64,000 nt of DNA from contig NC_055991.1 in NCBI RefSeq assembly GCF_018446385.1, positions 116,355,794-116,419,793 on the forward strand. The letters run 5' to 3'. The translations under genes were made by a program, and so were the position numbers. The notes under the pieces are model-generated. The model worked only from the letters and a program-made list of their open reading frames with translations. It was not told the DNA's origin and searched no databases. Positions 10,821 to 23,550 of the stretch are shown here, piece by piece. How positions within the stretch are numbered: the stretch's first letter is position 1; each line of letters begins with the position of its first letter. Source of the DNA: Zingiber officinale (taxonomy: Eukaryota > Streptophyta > Magnoliopsida > Zingiberales > Zingiberaceae).

Positions 10821-12297
10821 TAAGGCGTAACAGCTCACATACAGAGGCATACAGTGATGTGGAAGAGTCTGAGTTGCTGCTATCCCTAGGTAAATAAAAT
10901 ATTTGTAAGAACATATTTGAAGAAACAACATTATCCTGTTAAATTCTGAGAAAATATAGTGAAATTTAACAGTACTTGTCCACTATACTTTTCCCTTATT
11001 CAAGCTTCTTCTGCAATTCAAATGCTTGATCTAGTTTTCCTAAATAGAAGTTAGCCCTTGCCTTCAGGAGCCAACGCCAGCAATATAGGGGGAAAATTTG
11101 GAGATTTACAGAGTTACCTTCTTTGTTTGGCTGTAAATTGGCTCCAGAAGATAAAGCATTAACTTCGGCATGTCCCATAGTCTGCTCACTGAAGTTGATT
11201 ACTTCTTCATACCTTTGGAGCTGTAAAATTGAAGAACAATATTCAGGATACTAAAATAGATCTTCAAAACATGTATCTAAGATAATATGAATCCTCTTGC
11301 TACTTTCCAATATATATTCGAATAGAAGAGAAGAATGGTCATTATGGTACTAAGGACGCTATTCAAACCATAGACAATTAAATTTAAAATTACAAACCAT
11401 AAGAGCCTCAGCTTTCATTGCCATTAATTTTTCTGAATGTGCACTTATTACTAAGGACTCAGAGATCAGTTGTAACGCCTTTATCAGTCCATTAGATGTC
11501 CTTTTGAGTAAAAGCTCCTCAACCTGGCTCATGCGATCAGCCACTTGCTATGGCACCAAAGAAGTATTTTAGTCTACCAATTTGTGAAGGCAAAGGTAAT
11601 CGAACAAAAGTGCACACAACTAGCATAACTAAAGCAAACAGAATAATTCAACATGAAAATTTTATTTGTTGAGGATTAGCACGTATAGCAGTAGTCTAGC
11701 AATGTTAATCATCAATTAGCTGTAAGAACCAAACCATAAAAAATCAGCAGGTAACTCTTTCTTCCAAATAGGTTACAACATAGTTAATTATTATGGTTCA
11801 TATGAGGCAGGAATGAGCCAGCAGCAAAGCATAAATACAAATTTCCTTTTTCAAATTACTCAAACCCTTTTTATGTATATCTTAGACACTCAGTGGATTC
11901 TTCATATACTTGAACCCTTCAATTTGGAAAATTTAATTTCCATATAGCATTTGAATTGTACCATTAAGTAGAGAAAACATGAATGTGTATGTCCATGTCA
12001 TTAATGAAATGGGTCAAAGAACCCTTTATCAGGGAGTGCAATTAGTCATCCTACATTGGCACTCCATGATAAAGTGAGTTATTATTGAAGAAAAATGCAA
12101 ATATAATCTGCATTTACTGGTAATATGGGCCTCATGAAACACTATATGTAATTTATGTGCTACAAATTAAAGTATAAAACAATTGAAGGAGTAGCTCAGG
12201 AATTGCATCTCTACTTAAATGACAATGACATCAAAAACAAATAATACATTCCAACCATTATTAGCTGACTACATGGATTAAACACTATTGAGCTCAA

Positions 12298-12400
12298 TGC
12301 ACAACCATCATCATCAACAAGCTATATTTGTCCCAACTATTTAAGATCGGCTACATGAATTTTATCCATTGTTTGAACTTGAGCTGGTGGAAAGACTATA
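12298..12400 (-). mobile_element. Degenerate SINE core
   Basis: The + strand text 'caaccatcatcatcaacaagc' then 'tgtcccaactatttaagatcggctacatga' matches in form the reverse complement of the SINE tail at 6225-6281 and its commonly seen 'ggtcggctacatgga' continuation. It lies within an intron of the TPR-like gene. Boundaries are approximate. Confidence 0.35.
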
Positions 12401-13097
12401 TCACTATTGATATACAAATTAGTTAAATTAATTTTTATAACAATAGCTAATGTTTTTTTTTGGCATTCCTTTACCTCTCACACCTTCCACTCTAAATGAA
12501 TTCAACTTTTCTAATTATAAAATATATTGTTGCTTTAGAGCATGTCCATACCATGATCATATATCTCAACTTTGAGGCTTCAGCAATCCCATGAAATTTT
12601 CTGATAAGAGAGAATATTCATAGATAAACAATTGAAAAAAAAAACCCACAAAATCCACATTCTTGAGAGCATTTAGTGGGGTTTCGTAGGCTATTGAGAG
12701 AATTTGTTGTAAAATTTCTATATACTTTTTATATATCAAAGTAAATCCTATATCATGTTGATATTCAGATTTTAGAGCATTTGAAATTGTTAATATGTAG
12801 TACCAGAGACTTCCAGATGTACAAATAAAAAGTGATGACAAACACATGCTGAGTTGTTCTCTCAATCTAGTCTTCATGTTAGCTTTAGAGAGCTTTCATA
12901 ATGCTGAATTTTTGTTCAGCAGAGTAATTGAATAACATAAGATTCATAACACGCTAAACAAATAAGATTGTACCACAAACAACAACAAACACTTGCAAAT
13001 TTCATCTATCTCCTAGACTTCAAAAATTCTGCTTCGCATATCTCTTTTGAAAATACCATGCTGCACAAAAATCAGATATCCAACCTTAGAAGGTTAA

Positions 13098-13295
13098 GGC
13101 ACATTTGGCTTGTAAATTTTCTATTTTCATTTTCTGAGAAAATAAAAAATATTGTTTGGTTGAAAATTTTCACATTTGTTTTCTAGAAAAGGAGATATCA
13201 TTTTATGGGAAAATAGAGAATGTCTAAATGTCATTTTCTAAGAAAATGAAAAATGCCCGTTTTTCATAAAATGAAAGTAGAAACCAAACGCTCTC
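13098..13295. mobile_element. Tourist-like MITE in an intron of the TPR-like gene
   Basis: 198 bp flanked by TAA at 13095-13097 and 13296-13298. Its ends are GGCACATTTGGCTTG and the reverse complement of GAGAGCGTTTGGTTT. The interior is AT-rich with inverted 'cattttctgagaaaatg' boxes and no coding sequence. Confidence 0.6.
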
Positions 13296-16214
13296 TAAGC
13301 TATCCCTTTCCAAAAGCATACTAGTCTTTATATTTTGCTACATGCATGACTTTGTAAGTACAAATTCAACTGACAAAAAATAAACTAGTAAAAAGTCATA
13401 GCTTAAGGAATTGCTTGCAGGCAAATTAGTTACCATTTTCTCAAAAGATATCACAAAATCTTTCTGATCCTGCAGGTCCTTACTGGTTTAACCGTTATTG
13501 AGGCAATCTCATAAGTCATTTTGCATGTAATAGAAACCATACATCAGCCATGTTATATCAGAAGACCAAGTAATCAGCACAAGAACTAGATCAAGTGCTA
13601 CCTGAGCTTTCTGAAGTCCATCAGAAGACTGTCAATATTTTTTCATCCAGATTCCCATCATGTTTTGAGAGCAAGCAGTCATTAAAAAATTTTATTGCTT
13701 CATCAACTTCACCCAGTGTGAGATGGCAACTATATCAAGTAACAAACTATAAGGTAATAGTTTTTAGTTGTATAAATCATAATGCAACATAAAACAAAAA
13801 AGCAACCAAACATCTGACCATCAATTAAATTAAGTTTAATAAAAAACATCTACAAAAAATAACAAAAGTGCTCTGGATATCACAACCGAAGGTAAGATAG
13901 AAGTAATCTGCAGCAAAAAAGACTATTTAAATTGTTATTTAACAACCAGTGGTAACCATTAAATCATCCCAAGGACAGGCATCTTTTATGTGATGCCAAT
14001 GAAAGCTCTTAGAATATGGAACATGAACTCATGTAAGAAGAAAAAGGAACTTGTATACCAGACTTAATGGCCTTCATTAAAAAAAACTTGCATTCCAGAC
14101 TTAATGGCTTGACATGCAGATTGTAGGCCAAAATCACTAGTCACCAAGAGGATTAAATTATAGTCATGAATAGAAGCAATGTTTCATTCCTCCACCATAT
14201 TTGCAGAAATAATTAAAATAGATGAATATTTAACTTTCACATCTTAGTCTCCGCTTTTCAGTTTCAACATTTAAGTTCAAGTAAAAGAGAATTGATCAGC
14301 GGTTGGTTTATCTCTTCCATTTTACTTTCATTGAATTATCTTTACTTTTTATGTCCATCCTCATTTGTCTTAAGTTTCAAGTGTTAATCGTGATATCTTT
14401 TTTGGAAGAAAAAAAATGTCTCCACATAAACAGAGCTTTCAAGGAACAAGTAGTTAGAAAAAGAACTTGATTCTTTTTGCACTCAGAATTTAGAAAATCC
14501 ACACTTTCCATCATGAAGACATATGATTCACTAAATTAGCAGGCTTTTCAGAAGAGTTAGAGAAACTATCCCAAGATTCACGACAATCATCAAGTATAAT
14601 GTACATGTATAAAATCTGATTGAAATCAAATACTACATGTAATGAATGAAAATATGGCATCAACCACCAAATCAATAAAGACTCACCTTGCAACCCTGAC
14701 TTGAGCCCGGAGGAAGCTGGAATCTATTGCAATAGCTAGCATACAGTCATTAAGAGCATCTCTCATTCTTCCAAGGGAAATTCGTGCAGCTGAACGATTA
14801 CTATAGCACAACATCAATGCTTGATTTCAGCTTTGATTATTTTCTTTCTAAAAGATAGAGTTCAGCCCTCGTGTATAGTACTCTTCGGCTTCAAGAAGAT
14901 GTCCTTCTGCATAAGCTTGATTACCCCTAATGAAGGTGAAATTGTCAACAATGTAAAGCCCATTTGTATTAACTGATGACATTTTGCAAACAACAAGCCC
15001 TTGTAACCTTGAATAAAGTTAATCAAAGTCACACTCAGTTACAGGTGCTGCTCCTTGTACCTTACAAAATACATGAAAGTGCACAAACTTAATAAATGAG
15101 AAAAGATATAATAAGTACCTAAGTCTCCACTTTTCACAAGCTTCCTGTTCTGCTACTCTTCCAGGGTCAGAAATAATGAACTCTTTCTTGACCTCCAGGC
15201 TGGTATTTGTGCCATCTCCAGTATTGCTCACATTTTTTTTTCCTCTTGCACGGTTTGGTTGCATTGACTTGCTGGGAATTTGAAGAATATTCATTGATGA
15301 ATCCATGGGAGCAAAATTTGAAATAGGATTTAAAATCTCATGAACAACTTTCATCTTGTTTTTCTTTCGGTGTTGATACTTTGATGCTGACAATGGACTT
15401 TGAATCAAAAGATGATGCACCAAACATAAAATTTTCACCATCAAAGTCTTCTACTGAAGAATTGAAGTAAATCATGTTCCTCCCTGACTAGCACCTAGAG
15501 GTTCAATTTCTGTTGCAGCAATGCTACTTCCACAAGCAACATCCTCAATTTCAGACTTTGGAACAAATTTTTCTGAATATTTGAGACCAAATTCTCTGTC
15601 TAAATAATCTACGGAATCATTTTGATTTAGTTCACCATGTGTTGGATTATCTCCAGTGTTATTCAAGTTTTGTGTGGTAGAAATAAGGCATTCAGTTTCA
15701 TCTAAACGGATTGATTTTTGTGTATCGATAGATGCCTAGGTTGAGGCAGCATGTTTGGATTTACCTGATGGTACTGAATCTTCTCTTAACTTGACACAGC
15801 AACTAAGTTCTCTTGATAAGGAGAATAATCCATCGATAAGCAGCAATCAACAGAATCTGGATATTTATTTTCAAACACTTCTTCAATGGAGGAAATTGTT
15901 TGAGCAAAGGTTTGATGTGGTAGAATGATATTTTTTAGTTTACTATTTCTTTTTCTCATTCTGAAATCTTTACAATCAGCCTTCCTTCCAATGAATGGCA
16001 TAGTTTGACATCGTCCAGAAAATAAACTCTCCTTCAATAGGTCTTCTGTAGTTTTTGAACTTCTAAATTCTGTGTGTGTAATTCCTGCTTGCTCGGGCAT
16101 ACCTGTGAAATTGAAGACAGTCCTGACATTATCTGATTCTAGCTCTCTCTGAATCTCCACTTTATTATCCTTCTCAGTTGATGGATTTACAGGACTACAG
16201 CCAGAGGAAGTCTA

Positions 16215-16800
16215 AGAAGACTTGTCATTAACAAACCCAAAAGAACTAGCCATCTTGTGTTTTGTACTCTCATCGGCTTGGTTTCTCATTTCGGAAGATA
16301 TATCATCACCTGAATCTTGCAAATTCATCTTCTCCATTTCATCATGAAGATTACTAGGAAAACATTCACCAAACACAAAACATCAACAGATCATGTTTGG
16401 TGTTGTCATCATCTTGGTTTCTCTTTTGAGAAGCAAAATCATCACCAGAACTTTGCAAATTCAACTTCTCCATTACATTTTGAAAGCTACTAGGAACAGA
16501 CTCATGGGACATGAAAGGATTAATAGAATTAAGTTTAGCACTCTCAACGGCTTGGTTTCCCCTTTCTGTATTAATATTATCAACAGGAGTTTGCAAATTC
16601 AGCTTCTCTAATTCAGCATGAAAGCTGCTCGGAGCAGAATTACTATTACCAAACATGAAAAAATTAGCAGAATTTAATCTAGTATCCTCTTTGCCTTGGT
16701 TAATCCTTTCAAAAAGAATAGCATCATCAGAATTTTGCAAATTCAGCTTCTCCATTTGATCATGAAGACTAGAGAATGAAGGACTATCAGAAGCTTTAAA
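16215..16800 (-). repeat. Four tandem 46-48-residue modules in the TPR-like gene
   Basis: The motif MEKLNLQ (variants LEKLNLQ, MEKMNLQ) recurs at about 16750, 16607, 16470 and 16334. Repeat spacing is 144, 138 and 136 bp. Each module continues with an acidic 'S.DD' and an 'R.NQ' segment, then a Ser/Asn-rich stretch with FMFG-like text. Repeated LNL-type modules in front of the TPRs are a feature of this plant protein group as I know it. Here they probably grew by unequal exchange. Confidence 0.7.
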
Positions 16801-18128
16801 AGAACTATCAACTGAATTAGAACAAATCCACACCCTCCTATTAAATATGGAAGAAAAATCATCACAAATTTCACTTTTTACAGGTTGTCTAATGCTCTTA
16901 GCAACACTATCTTTTGAATCTGAATTGCTTGCTGAATTTGTCCCAAAAACAAAGGTGTTTTTAAGCTTTCTAGGTACAAAACTATTTACAAATGGAACCC
17001 CAGGATTCAGTAGCTTGCCACAATTCAAGGTCTCACCTGTGCTCAGACCTATTGAATCAGAATGCATGGGCGTTCTATCCACAAAGGAAGATGTTTCACT
17101 TGATTGTTTATTAGGTCTTTCACTTTAAAACTATTAATTACCTCTCCGGCAAATGGAACACTTTTATACTTCCCTAACTGACAACTACCAAAATCTAGAT
17201 TGCCAAAACTCTCAGTAGTCAAATTAGGTTTCAAACTTTTCTCCTTGCTGTCAACTAATGAAAACGTATCCAAAGTGCCCTTCTTACTCAGCTCCCCAGT
17301 ATTATCCCAATTGAAATTTGCTGACGATCCAGCACCAAAATCAAATCCAGAACTTTCAGATTTAGTTGATGCAAAATTACCAAAATTTGGATCGACCACT
17401 GGCATAGTTTGAATGGAACTAGTGTCTTCCTTCAATTCCCTCCCAAGCAGGAATATATCAGCAGCAGAATCACAACCACTTCTGTCATGGCTAAATGCAG
17501 TATTCTCAGCTCCTAAATTTCTGGATGTTGGATTAGACTCAAAATCACCATGCTCCAACTCCGAAGCACAATATTCGGTGCTCTGCTCCAACCTGGAGCT
17601 TGTCTTCGTGCCATTCCAAAAGACAAAACCACCAGCATCAACTCCATGCTTCAAAGACTCAAACTCACCTGATTCCGAATTCTCTGAAACTTTATCCTCC
17701 TCTTTGGCATGAAATGGCTTCCATCCAATGAACTTCTCCTGATGCCTGTGCGTTCCTCCAAACTCATTCGACCTGGGAGCATCCGATGCAGCAACTGCCG
17801 CACCGTAACGAAAGTGATTGAACCCTGTTTCATCCTCAGTGTCCGAAATCACATCCATCCTCACACGGGAGGATGCGCGCTTCTTCCTCGCATTAGCAAG
17901 ACGGGGTTTTGAGAGCCCGGCGGCCGTCGACTACTCCCCGGGAGCCAGAACCGAAGGAAGGTCGAGAGCGGCGAAAGGAGGGACAGGGGAAACAAATCGA
18001 ACATCAGAAGCTCCACCGCCGGAAATGGCAGAGCCGCGGTACCCACACCCTAGGTCATTCCGACCCATGAAAACATGAGCAGAAGAATTCGGGACGCAGC
18101 TGGAAGCGGTGAAGAAAGGAGATCTCAC

Positions 18129-19300
18129 CGATGCTATAAAAATGAGGAAGGAAATACTTGTATAGAATCCGGCGAAGTCGCTGCCGGCGTCGGGAGATTC
18201 AGGCGATCAGATCGATCGGTGGGTTTCGTCGTCTCTTCCGCTACGAAGGCGGCGAGGTGCTCTTTTCAAGTATTTTTTTTTTTAAATCAAATCGGGTTTC
18301 GTGTGATATCTTAAACCGTTCAAATATGTGATATTTATGAAAAAAAATCGACGGCCCCTTAAAATTACAATATCTTTAAATTTGCCCTTGGAAATTACCC
18401 TTGAGTTGAGCTTATTCAGTGAGTACCGTATAGTGTTAAAATGTAATAAGTACTTATTAAATTAAATATTAATTTTATTTATAAATATGGCAATCACTTA
18501 AGTCGTATTTGTTATGATTCAATGAATTAGAAGTGCAATTGTTATGTTTAAAAAATTAAGAGGTAAATTAAAAAAATAGATAAACTATAAAAGAAAAATA
18601 TATCATTTTTGAAGTTAATTTAGATATATCTCATGAGTGATCTATCAGTCACTTTACGGCTAATTATAAATCGATTTTATGATTTATCTTTTTTAATATA
18701 ATTTAGAAATAAAAGATATCTAAGGCGAGTATAATTATTTTTTGTGCTATAATGAATGTGCTCGTGCTGAAGGGATAATGATTGGAAAATAGAGAGAAGA
18801 AATTAATATTCATGACCAATCATCAATAAGTCACTATCACAAAACTAAAATGGAACAGGTTCTCATCCTAATTTCATAGAAAAAACAAAATTAATTGGAA
18901 TAATATGTGTCAAGACATAGCAAAATAAGATAGAAACAATTTTCACATCTCAACATCCTCGACCTAAAGTGAAGACAAGTCGAATTTAAAGGAACAATCG
19001 ATTGATGGAGGCATACAGTCGACTATCGACTATTAGATGATTTTAAACCTCATCTAACACCTATAAAAATAGATTTTATTGGAGGATTTCGATATCATCC
19101 TTGAGGATTTTGAAGGAGAATATGTAGTTTCAAACCTTCAAACAGCAATCCAACAAAATTCCTTTCATTGTCAGTTGTCATGTGTAAACACCTCTTGTTT
19201 TATATAATTTATTTTTTTTACAATTCTGAAGAATAGTAGCTGAAGAATGAAGATTGACTGTTAGGGAAGAAAGGTAGATGAGCTTTCTCCTGCTTCATGG
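18129..19300. other. Intergenic region between divergently placed genes
   Basis: The first 150 bp beside the TPR-like gene are GC-rich and likely held its promoter and leader. The remainder is AT-rich with no supported gene. Confidence 0.5.
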
Positions 19301-19301
19301 C

Positions 19302-19309
19302 TTTATAAA
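19302..19309 (+). promoter_or_regulatory. TATA box of the small Gly/Pro/Cys-rich peptide gene
   Basis: 'tttataaa' lies about 115 bp upstream of the start codon at 19422, in a good position for a leader of about 85 bases. Confidence 0.55.
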
Positions 19310-19421
19310 CCCCCCAATCTACTCTGAAACAAAGGCACACAAACACAAGGTGTTCATTATCAGCTCCCTCCTCTCCTCTGCTTCTTTCTGTTTATTGTTT
19401 GAAGTTTTGATCTGCTTCTTC

Positions 19422-19791
19422 ATGGGGCCTGGAGGACCACCAGGTCCTGGCCCAGGGTGGGCCCCTCTTCCTGGAGGTCCAGGATGGGGGGGACCTGGTT
19501 TTGGTGGCTTCATACCTTCATGGTTAGTTCTCCTTCCTACTGCACACACATCTGCCTCTTCAAGTAAACACCTCTTTGAGTACAAGTTATGATTTGATTC
19601 CGGTTGGACCGATAAGGAAAAACCGGGTCACTCGGCGATCCAATCAGTAAAATTATCATTTGCAATTAATAAATTAATTAATTTTGCTGGATTGCAGTTT
19701 TTACTTCTTGTGCTGCTGCTGCTTGCTTCAGGAATGCTGTGGCCCCTTTTTTGGAGGACCTCCAGGGCCTCATGGTCCTCCTCCCTTTTGA
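19422..19791 (+). CDS. Small Gly/Pro-rich, Cys-rich C-terminus peptide, two exons
   Basis: Exon 1 (19422-19522) encodes MGPGGPPGPGPGWAPLPG and a further Gly/Trp/Phe-rich stretch. A GTTAGT donor follows, and the acceptor 'gattgcag' ends at 19697. Exon 2 (19698-19791) joins in phase and encodes CFYFLCCCCLLQECCGPF then GGPPGPHGPPPF and a TGA stop, giving 64 residues. The layout is a Gly/Pro-rich head, a short hydrophobic Cys cluster with a conserved-looking LLQ.CCG, and a Gly/Pro tail. It resembles the small plant Cys-rich membrane-anchored peptides (CYSTM-like), where the Cys cluster is thought to sit in or at a membrane. Function is unknown. Both splice sites, the frame match and the upstream TATA support a real gene; a polyadenylation-like 'aataaa' lies near 19951. 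The neighbouring frames through this DNA are longer but lack this structure. Confidence 0.7.
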
Positions 19792-22700
19792 AGCAAACAA
19801 GGTTGAGTCATGAAATATCAAGACTCAAAACTATTCAGCAAGTTACTTTTCCAATAAAAAGGGGCTCTTGTCTACCTTAACCTCTGTATTGAGCTGTTTG
19901 TTCTAAGAAGTGTGTGCATAGTATGTTGAACTTTTGATCAAAATCGCAATAATAAACAAACTCTAAGAAAGTCACAAAGGTTGTTTCAAACTTTGATATT
20001 TGAAGCAATGAATGTCATTCAATTAGTTGATCATCGCAAGGGTTGAGCCACATATATGTCTACTGGGGCTTTAGCACCGGAGGTGCGTGGAGTGAGTGAC
20101 AGTGGGAAGTGTGTGTATATATATATATATGATGAAATATTTGTTAATGTAATCAAATTTGATTACAGTCCGAGTGTGTTTTTTTTTGCAATAAAAGTTG
20201 TTTAGCCCTGAACCATTGAATCCCGAGGATGGAAACACTTTTTCATGAATTGAGATAAGAGTTGATATATATAAACTTCTCTTCTATTTACAAAGGTAAA
20301 AGTTCATATAGAAGGGATTGTAACTCAAGTTGCTTTAAATCAAAATTATGTAAAAGAAACCAACTTTCAAAGAGGGGGAAAAAAAATATATACCCATTTT
20401 GCCCTAATTGAGGATCATCCTTAGTCTTTTTACTTAGGATTCCATTGCTCGATCATTCACCGCCTTGTTATAATTCTGTAGAACATAAGTGTATCATTTT
20501 TTTTGGGACGATGTGATGATTAAAATATGGGATGTTATTATATGAGATTTTAAGGTCGAAATTCAACATATCCAAGTATACTTTTTTCTATACCTTGACC
20601 ATCTGTACTAATGACTAATAGTTATCTATAATTTACCTCCTTTGTATTAGCCTAGGGACGAATTGACGAGAACAGGTTCTTTTTTAATATATAGTAGATA
20701 GATGATTTTCTTATATTCAACTATCGTCTCAATTAATCTAAAATATAATTTATATGCATTTAAAGGTCTACCTTAAAATATTCCTCCCATTCAAATTCTA
20801 ATTTTTTATTATTTTTTAATTATTTTTCTACTGCAACATACGAGGGAAGAAAGATTTTTTTTTTTTTTTCAAATCTCATTGTGAGGGCAATTTATATGAT
20901 TAGATTAAAAGTGATATCTCATCCATTGGATAGATTCAAGTGAGATTAAGGAAAAATTATCTTCTATATAATGGTACGCTCGACTTCTTGATTTATTTCT
21001 TTATAAATAATTATTTTATATAAAAAATTAAATAAAAACTTTTAGGATAATGGTGTAATAGTTAGACTCTCTAAATGATTAATATGTAGTCCCAAAAGGA
21101 TAATTTGTAGTCTCTAAATATTTATCTGGATAATTTATAGTCCCTAAACACTTATCTAATCTAGTTGTGCGTTATCCAAACTACAGAAATACTACTTAAC
21201 ATTTTCTGAATCAGCCATATATGTTGGCTGCACAAAGGATTTAAATAATATGGACAAAAAAATATGATATCATCAGTAGTAGAGTATATCCTTTGAACCG
21301 TACTGTACAATTTAAAGAATGGATCATTATATTTATTGGTTGATTTGAATAAATCTCACCTGTAAGATTCATTTAAATTAATCAAACAATCTCTATGATC
21401 CATTCTCCGATCCGCAAAATGTGGACCAGATAACTTCACTTGCATCATTAGTAATCATGACAGCTACAATAAGGAGAAAAACATCAGAAAATCTAAAAGT
21501 TATATTACTACTTTACATCAAAATAAAAAATCACCTAGGATCTTTTACCAATAAAGACTGACTACTGCTCTGTGTATAGGATTAAGCTCCGATAAAGGAC
21601 GGTATGGATCGCTACAGGAGACGATCATTCAACAGAAGTTGGGTTAGAGAACTTAACATGGTGTAAGAAAGAGAAATAAACGATACGTTAATGTAATTTC
21701 CACCCTAAAATTATTTTTTGATTGCACCTCTTTTTCATATGCATTACCAATACTCAATTACAAATGTTTTTACCATGAGAAATTATGTTAAAATAAATCA
21801 ACAAAAATATAAAACTCAGAGTGAAAAAAACTTAGGGCACAACTAACATGCAAGAGCACTCACGTGATGATATTCTATTTAAAAATTTTATCTTAGATTT
21901 TAGATAGAATAATTAAAAAAATTGTATATTAATTATTTTATTTATTTTTTAAATTATATATTTATAAATTAATTATCATATTTATTCTCTAAATTATATA
22001 TTTATAAATAATACTTCTCTAAATTTAGAGAATGAATTCTATTCCCTAAACATTATAGAAGAGAGAAGAAATAGGGATATTGATATATGATGTATTGAAA
22101 AATAAATATCTAAATTTAATAAAATAATTTTTTTATTTTAAATTATGTATTTTAGATAGAAAAACTGATATAGATATTTAACATTACACAGGTCATATGC
22201 TATTAGCAGAGGAATAATTTTAATTTAAAAATTTGAAGTTGCAGTACCATTAAAGTTGGGAAATCAACTCTATAAAATGAGAAAAATTACTTGAATGTTT
22301 GTTAGTACATTCAATTAATGAGTCCTGTATGATAAAAGATGATTCATTCATCTTAATATCTCCGTCAATTAGTCTCTAGATTAATACGGATAAGATAAAT
22401 AATAAGTGACTATTAACTATTAATATAGATGACCAAAGTATAAAAAAAATATAACTATCACACCATCCCAAAGAGACACATTAGTGAGCCCTATGACACT
22501 ACCTGTTAGTTGATCATCTATTTGATAGAAAGTTCTCATAACTGACTAAACTTAACCAGTTATCTTTCTCAACTATAAGCATAACTTTAAATCACAATAG
22601 TTTATAGGTGGTACAATAAAACATTAATCTTGTTGATACCAGAATAATATTGAAGGCCAAAATGTTCAATTTGTACCAAGTCATTAGACATTGCTTCAAA

Positions 22701-22935
22701 AACTAGTCAAGCTAGATAGACCCGACCTCAGTCAGGTTCGAATCAAATCCGGCTCAAGTACATAATCGGGTCAATGAGCCGAATACCCCTAGTTACCGAG
22801 TTAGAATCATAACTGGCCCGATAAAAGACTAGATCGGTTACGATTCCAGCCAATAAAAACCCCTAATTCAGGGGTTATATTAAAAATATATATTTATAAT
22901 ATTTAAATTGTATTAATGGTGTGGTCCAATTGACC
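19792..22935. other. AT-rich intergenic DNA
   Basis: It contains the 3' flank of the small peptide gene, a GT/TA microsatellite at 20109-20130 and otherwise no supported gene. A short perfect hairpin 'aacccc-taattc-aggggtt' lies near 22859-22877. The GC-richer stretch 22700-22870 may be old transposon DNA. Confidence 0.55.
20109..20130. repeat. GT/TA microsatellite
   Basis: A short GT run passes into an uninterrupted TA run downstream of the small peptide gene. Confidence 0.8.
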
Positions 22936-22939
22936 CATT

Positions 22940-23012
22940 CTATCTTTTTATTTAGGGAAGACATAATCAATACTATTTACCTCATTCAGTGAGATAAGAT
23001 TTAATTGTTGTT
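22940..23012 (+). mobile_element. Degenerate SINE 3' end
   Basis: 'tacctcattcagtgagataa' then 'gatttaattgttgtta' parallels the 'cccacctagtgggataaggcttggttgttgttg' tail at 6225-6281, with many substitutions. It is an old fragment. Confidence 0.3.
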
Positions 23013-23550
23013 ATACATTTCTATTTAAATTAATTTTTTAATATATTTACCTTGAATATTTGATGTGGGACTATTCTACTATCCATTTAAACTAATCTCT
23101 TAACTTATTTATCTTAAAATTTTTAATGTGAACTATTCTACCTATTGTATTAAAGCTAATTCACAACTTATTTCTCTTAATTATTCTATCTTAAACTTAT
23201 TAAATTTATCAATCTTATTTATCACTCTTAATTACTCCATGGTTTTATTTTATTTATTTAATATTGAATTTATAACTTTTCCAATAAAAATTATTTAACT
23301 TAAATAATAAATTTATATTATTTATCACTCTTAATCACTAAACATATAAATTTATATTTTCAAAAAAGATATTACGGTGCGCCCCCCTATCTCAAGGCAC
23401 GTCACGCCGCTCTTACCTCAGTCGAGTAAGCCCCGTTGAAATAGGTGGTGCACCATAATAAACTTATATATATAGCTCCCAGTATGAAAGAACTCTCAGT
23501 CGTCGAAAGGGTTCTAGAGAGAAGCTCTGGCATCTCTCTAGAATTCTGGC
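23013..23550. other. Left flank of the retrotransposon nest
   Basis: AT-rich host-like DNA to about 23375, then GC-richer sequence with a 'tatatatag' TATA-like motif at 23467 that may be the start of an older LTR-type repeat. The Tat element entered it at 23551. Confidence 0.4.

Larger units (their letters stand above)
10821..18128 (-). pseudogene. TPR co-chaperone-like gene (plant TPR/DnaJ type), decayed and truncated
   Basis: Reading from 18128 leftward, the N-terminal part contains GLSKPRLANARKKR then DVISDTEDETGFNHF and a long Ser/Asn-rich region. An exon ends at 15119 with EQEACEKWRLR. Later exons give GNQAYAEGHLLEAEEYYTRG and ALMLCYSNRSAARISLGRMRDA (about 14929-14687), CHLTLGEVDEAIKFF (13729-13602), QVADRMSQVEELLLKR (11547-11398), RYEEVINFSEQT with LLKARANFYLGKLDQA (about 11222-10986) and SLYASVCELLRLK (about 10889-10821). 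These are tandem TPR helices of the large plant proteins that pair TPRs with a J-like domain and act with Hsp70/Hsp90. As a host gene it is clearly damaged: in-frame TAG at 17931, 16212 and 15736, two more stops in the exon near 14865, and frame changes near 17115, 16380, 15797, 15475, 15350 and 13615. The second TPR block and J-like region are absent. The family is fairly sure; a sequencing-error explanation for all breaks is unlikely. Confidence 0.75.

Noticed and set aside
13430-13485. Mini-exon of the TPR-like gene between 'cctgcag' and 'gtaact'
   Set aside because: Splice-like borders exist, but the encoded text has no place in the TPR order and is probably intron sequence.
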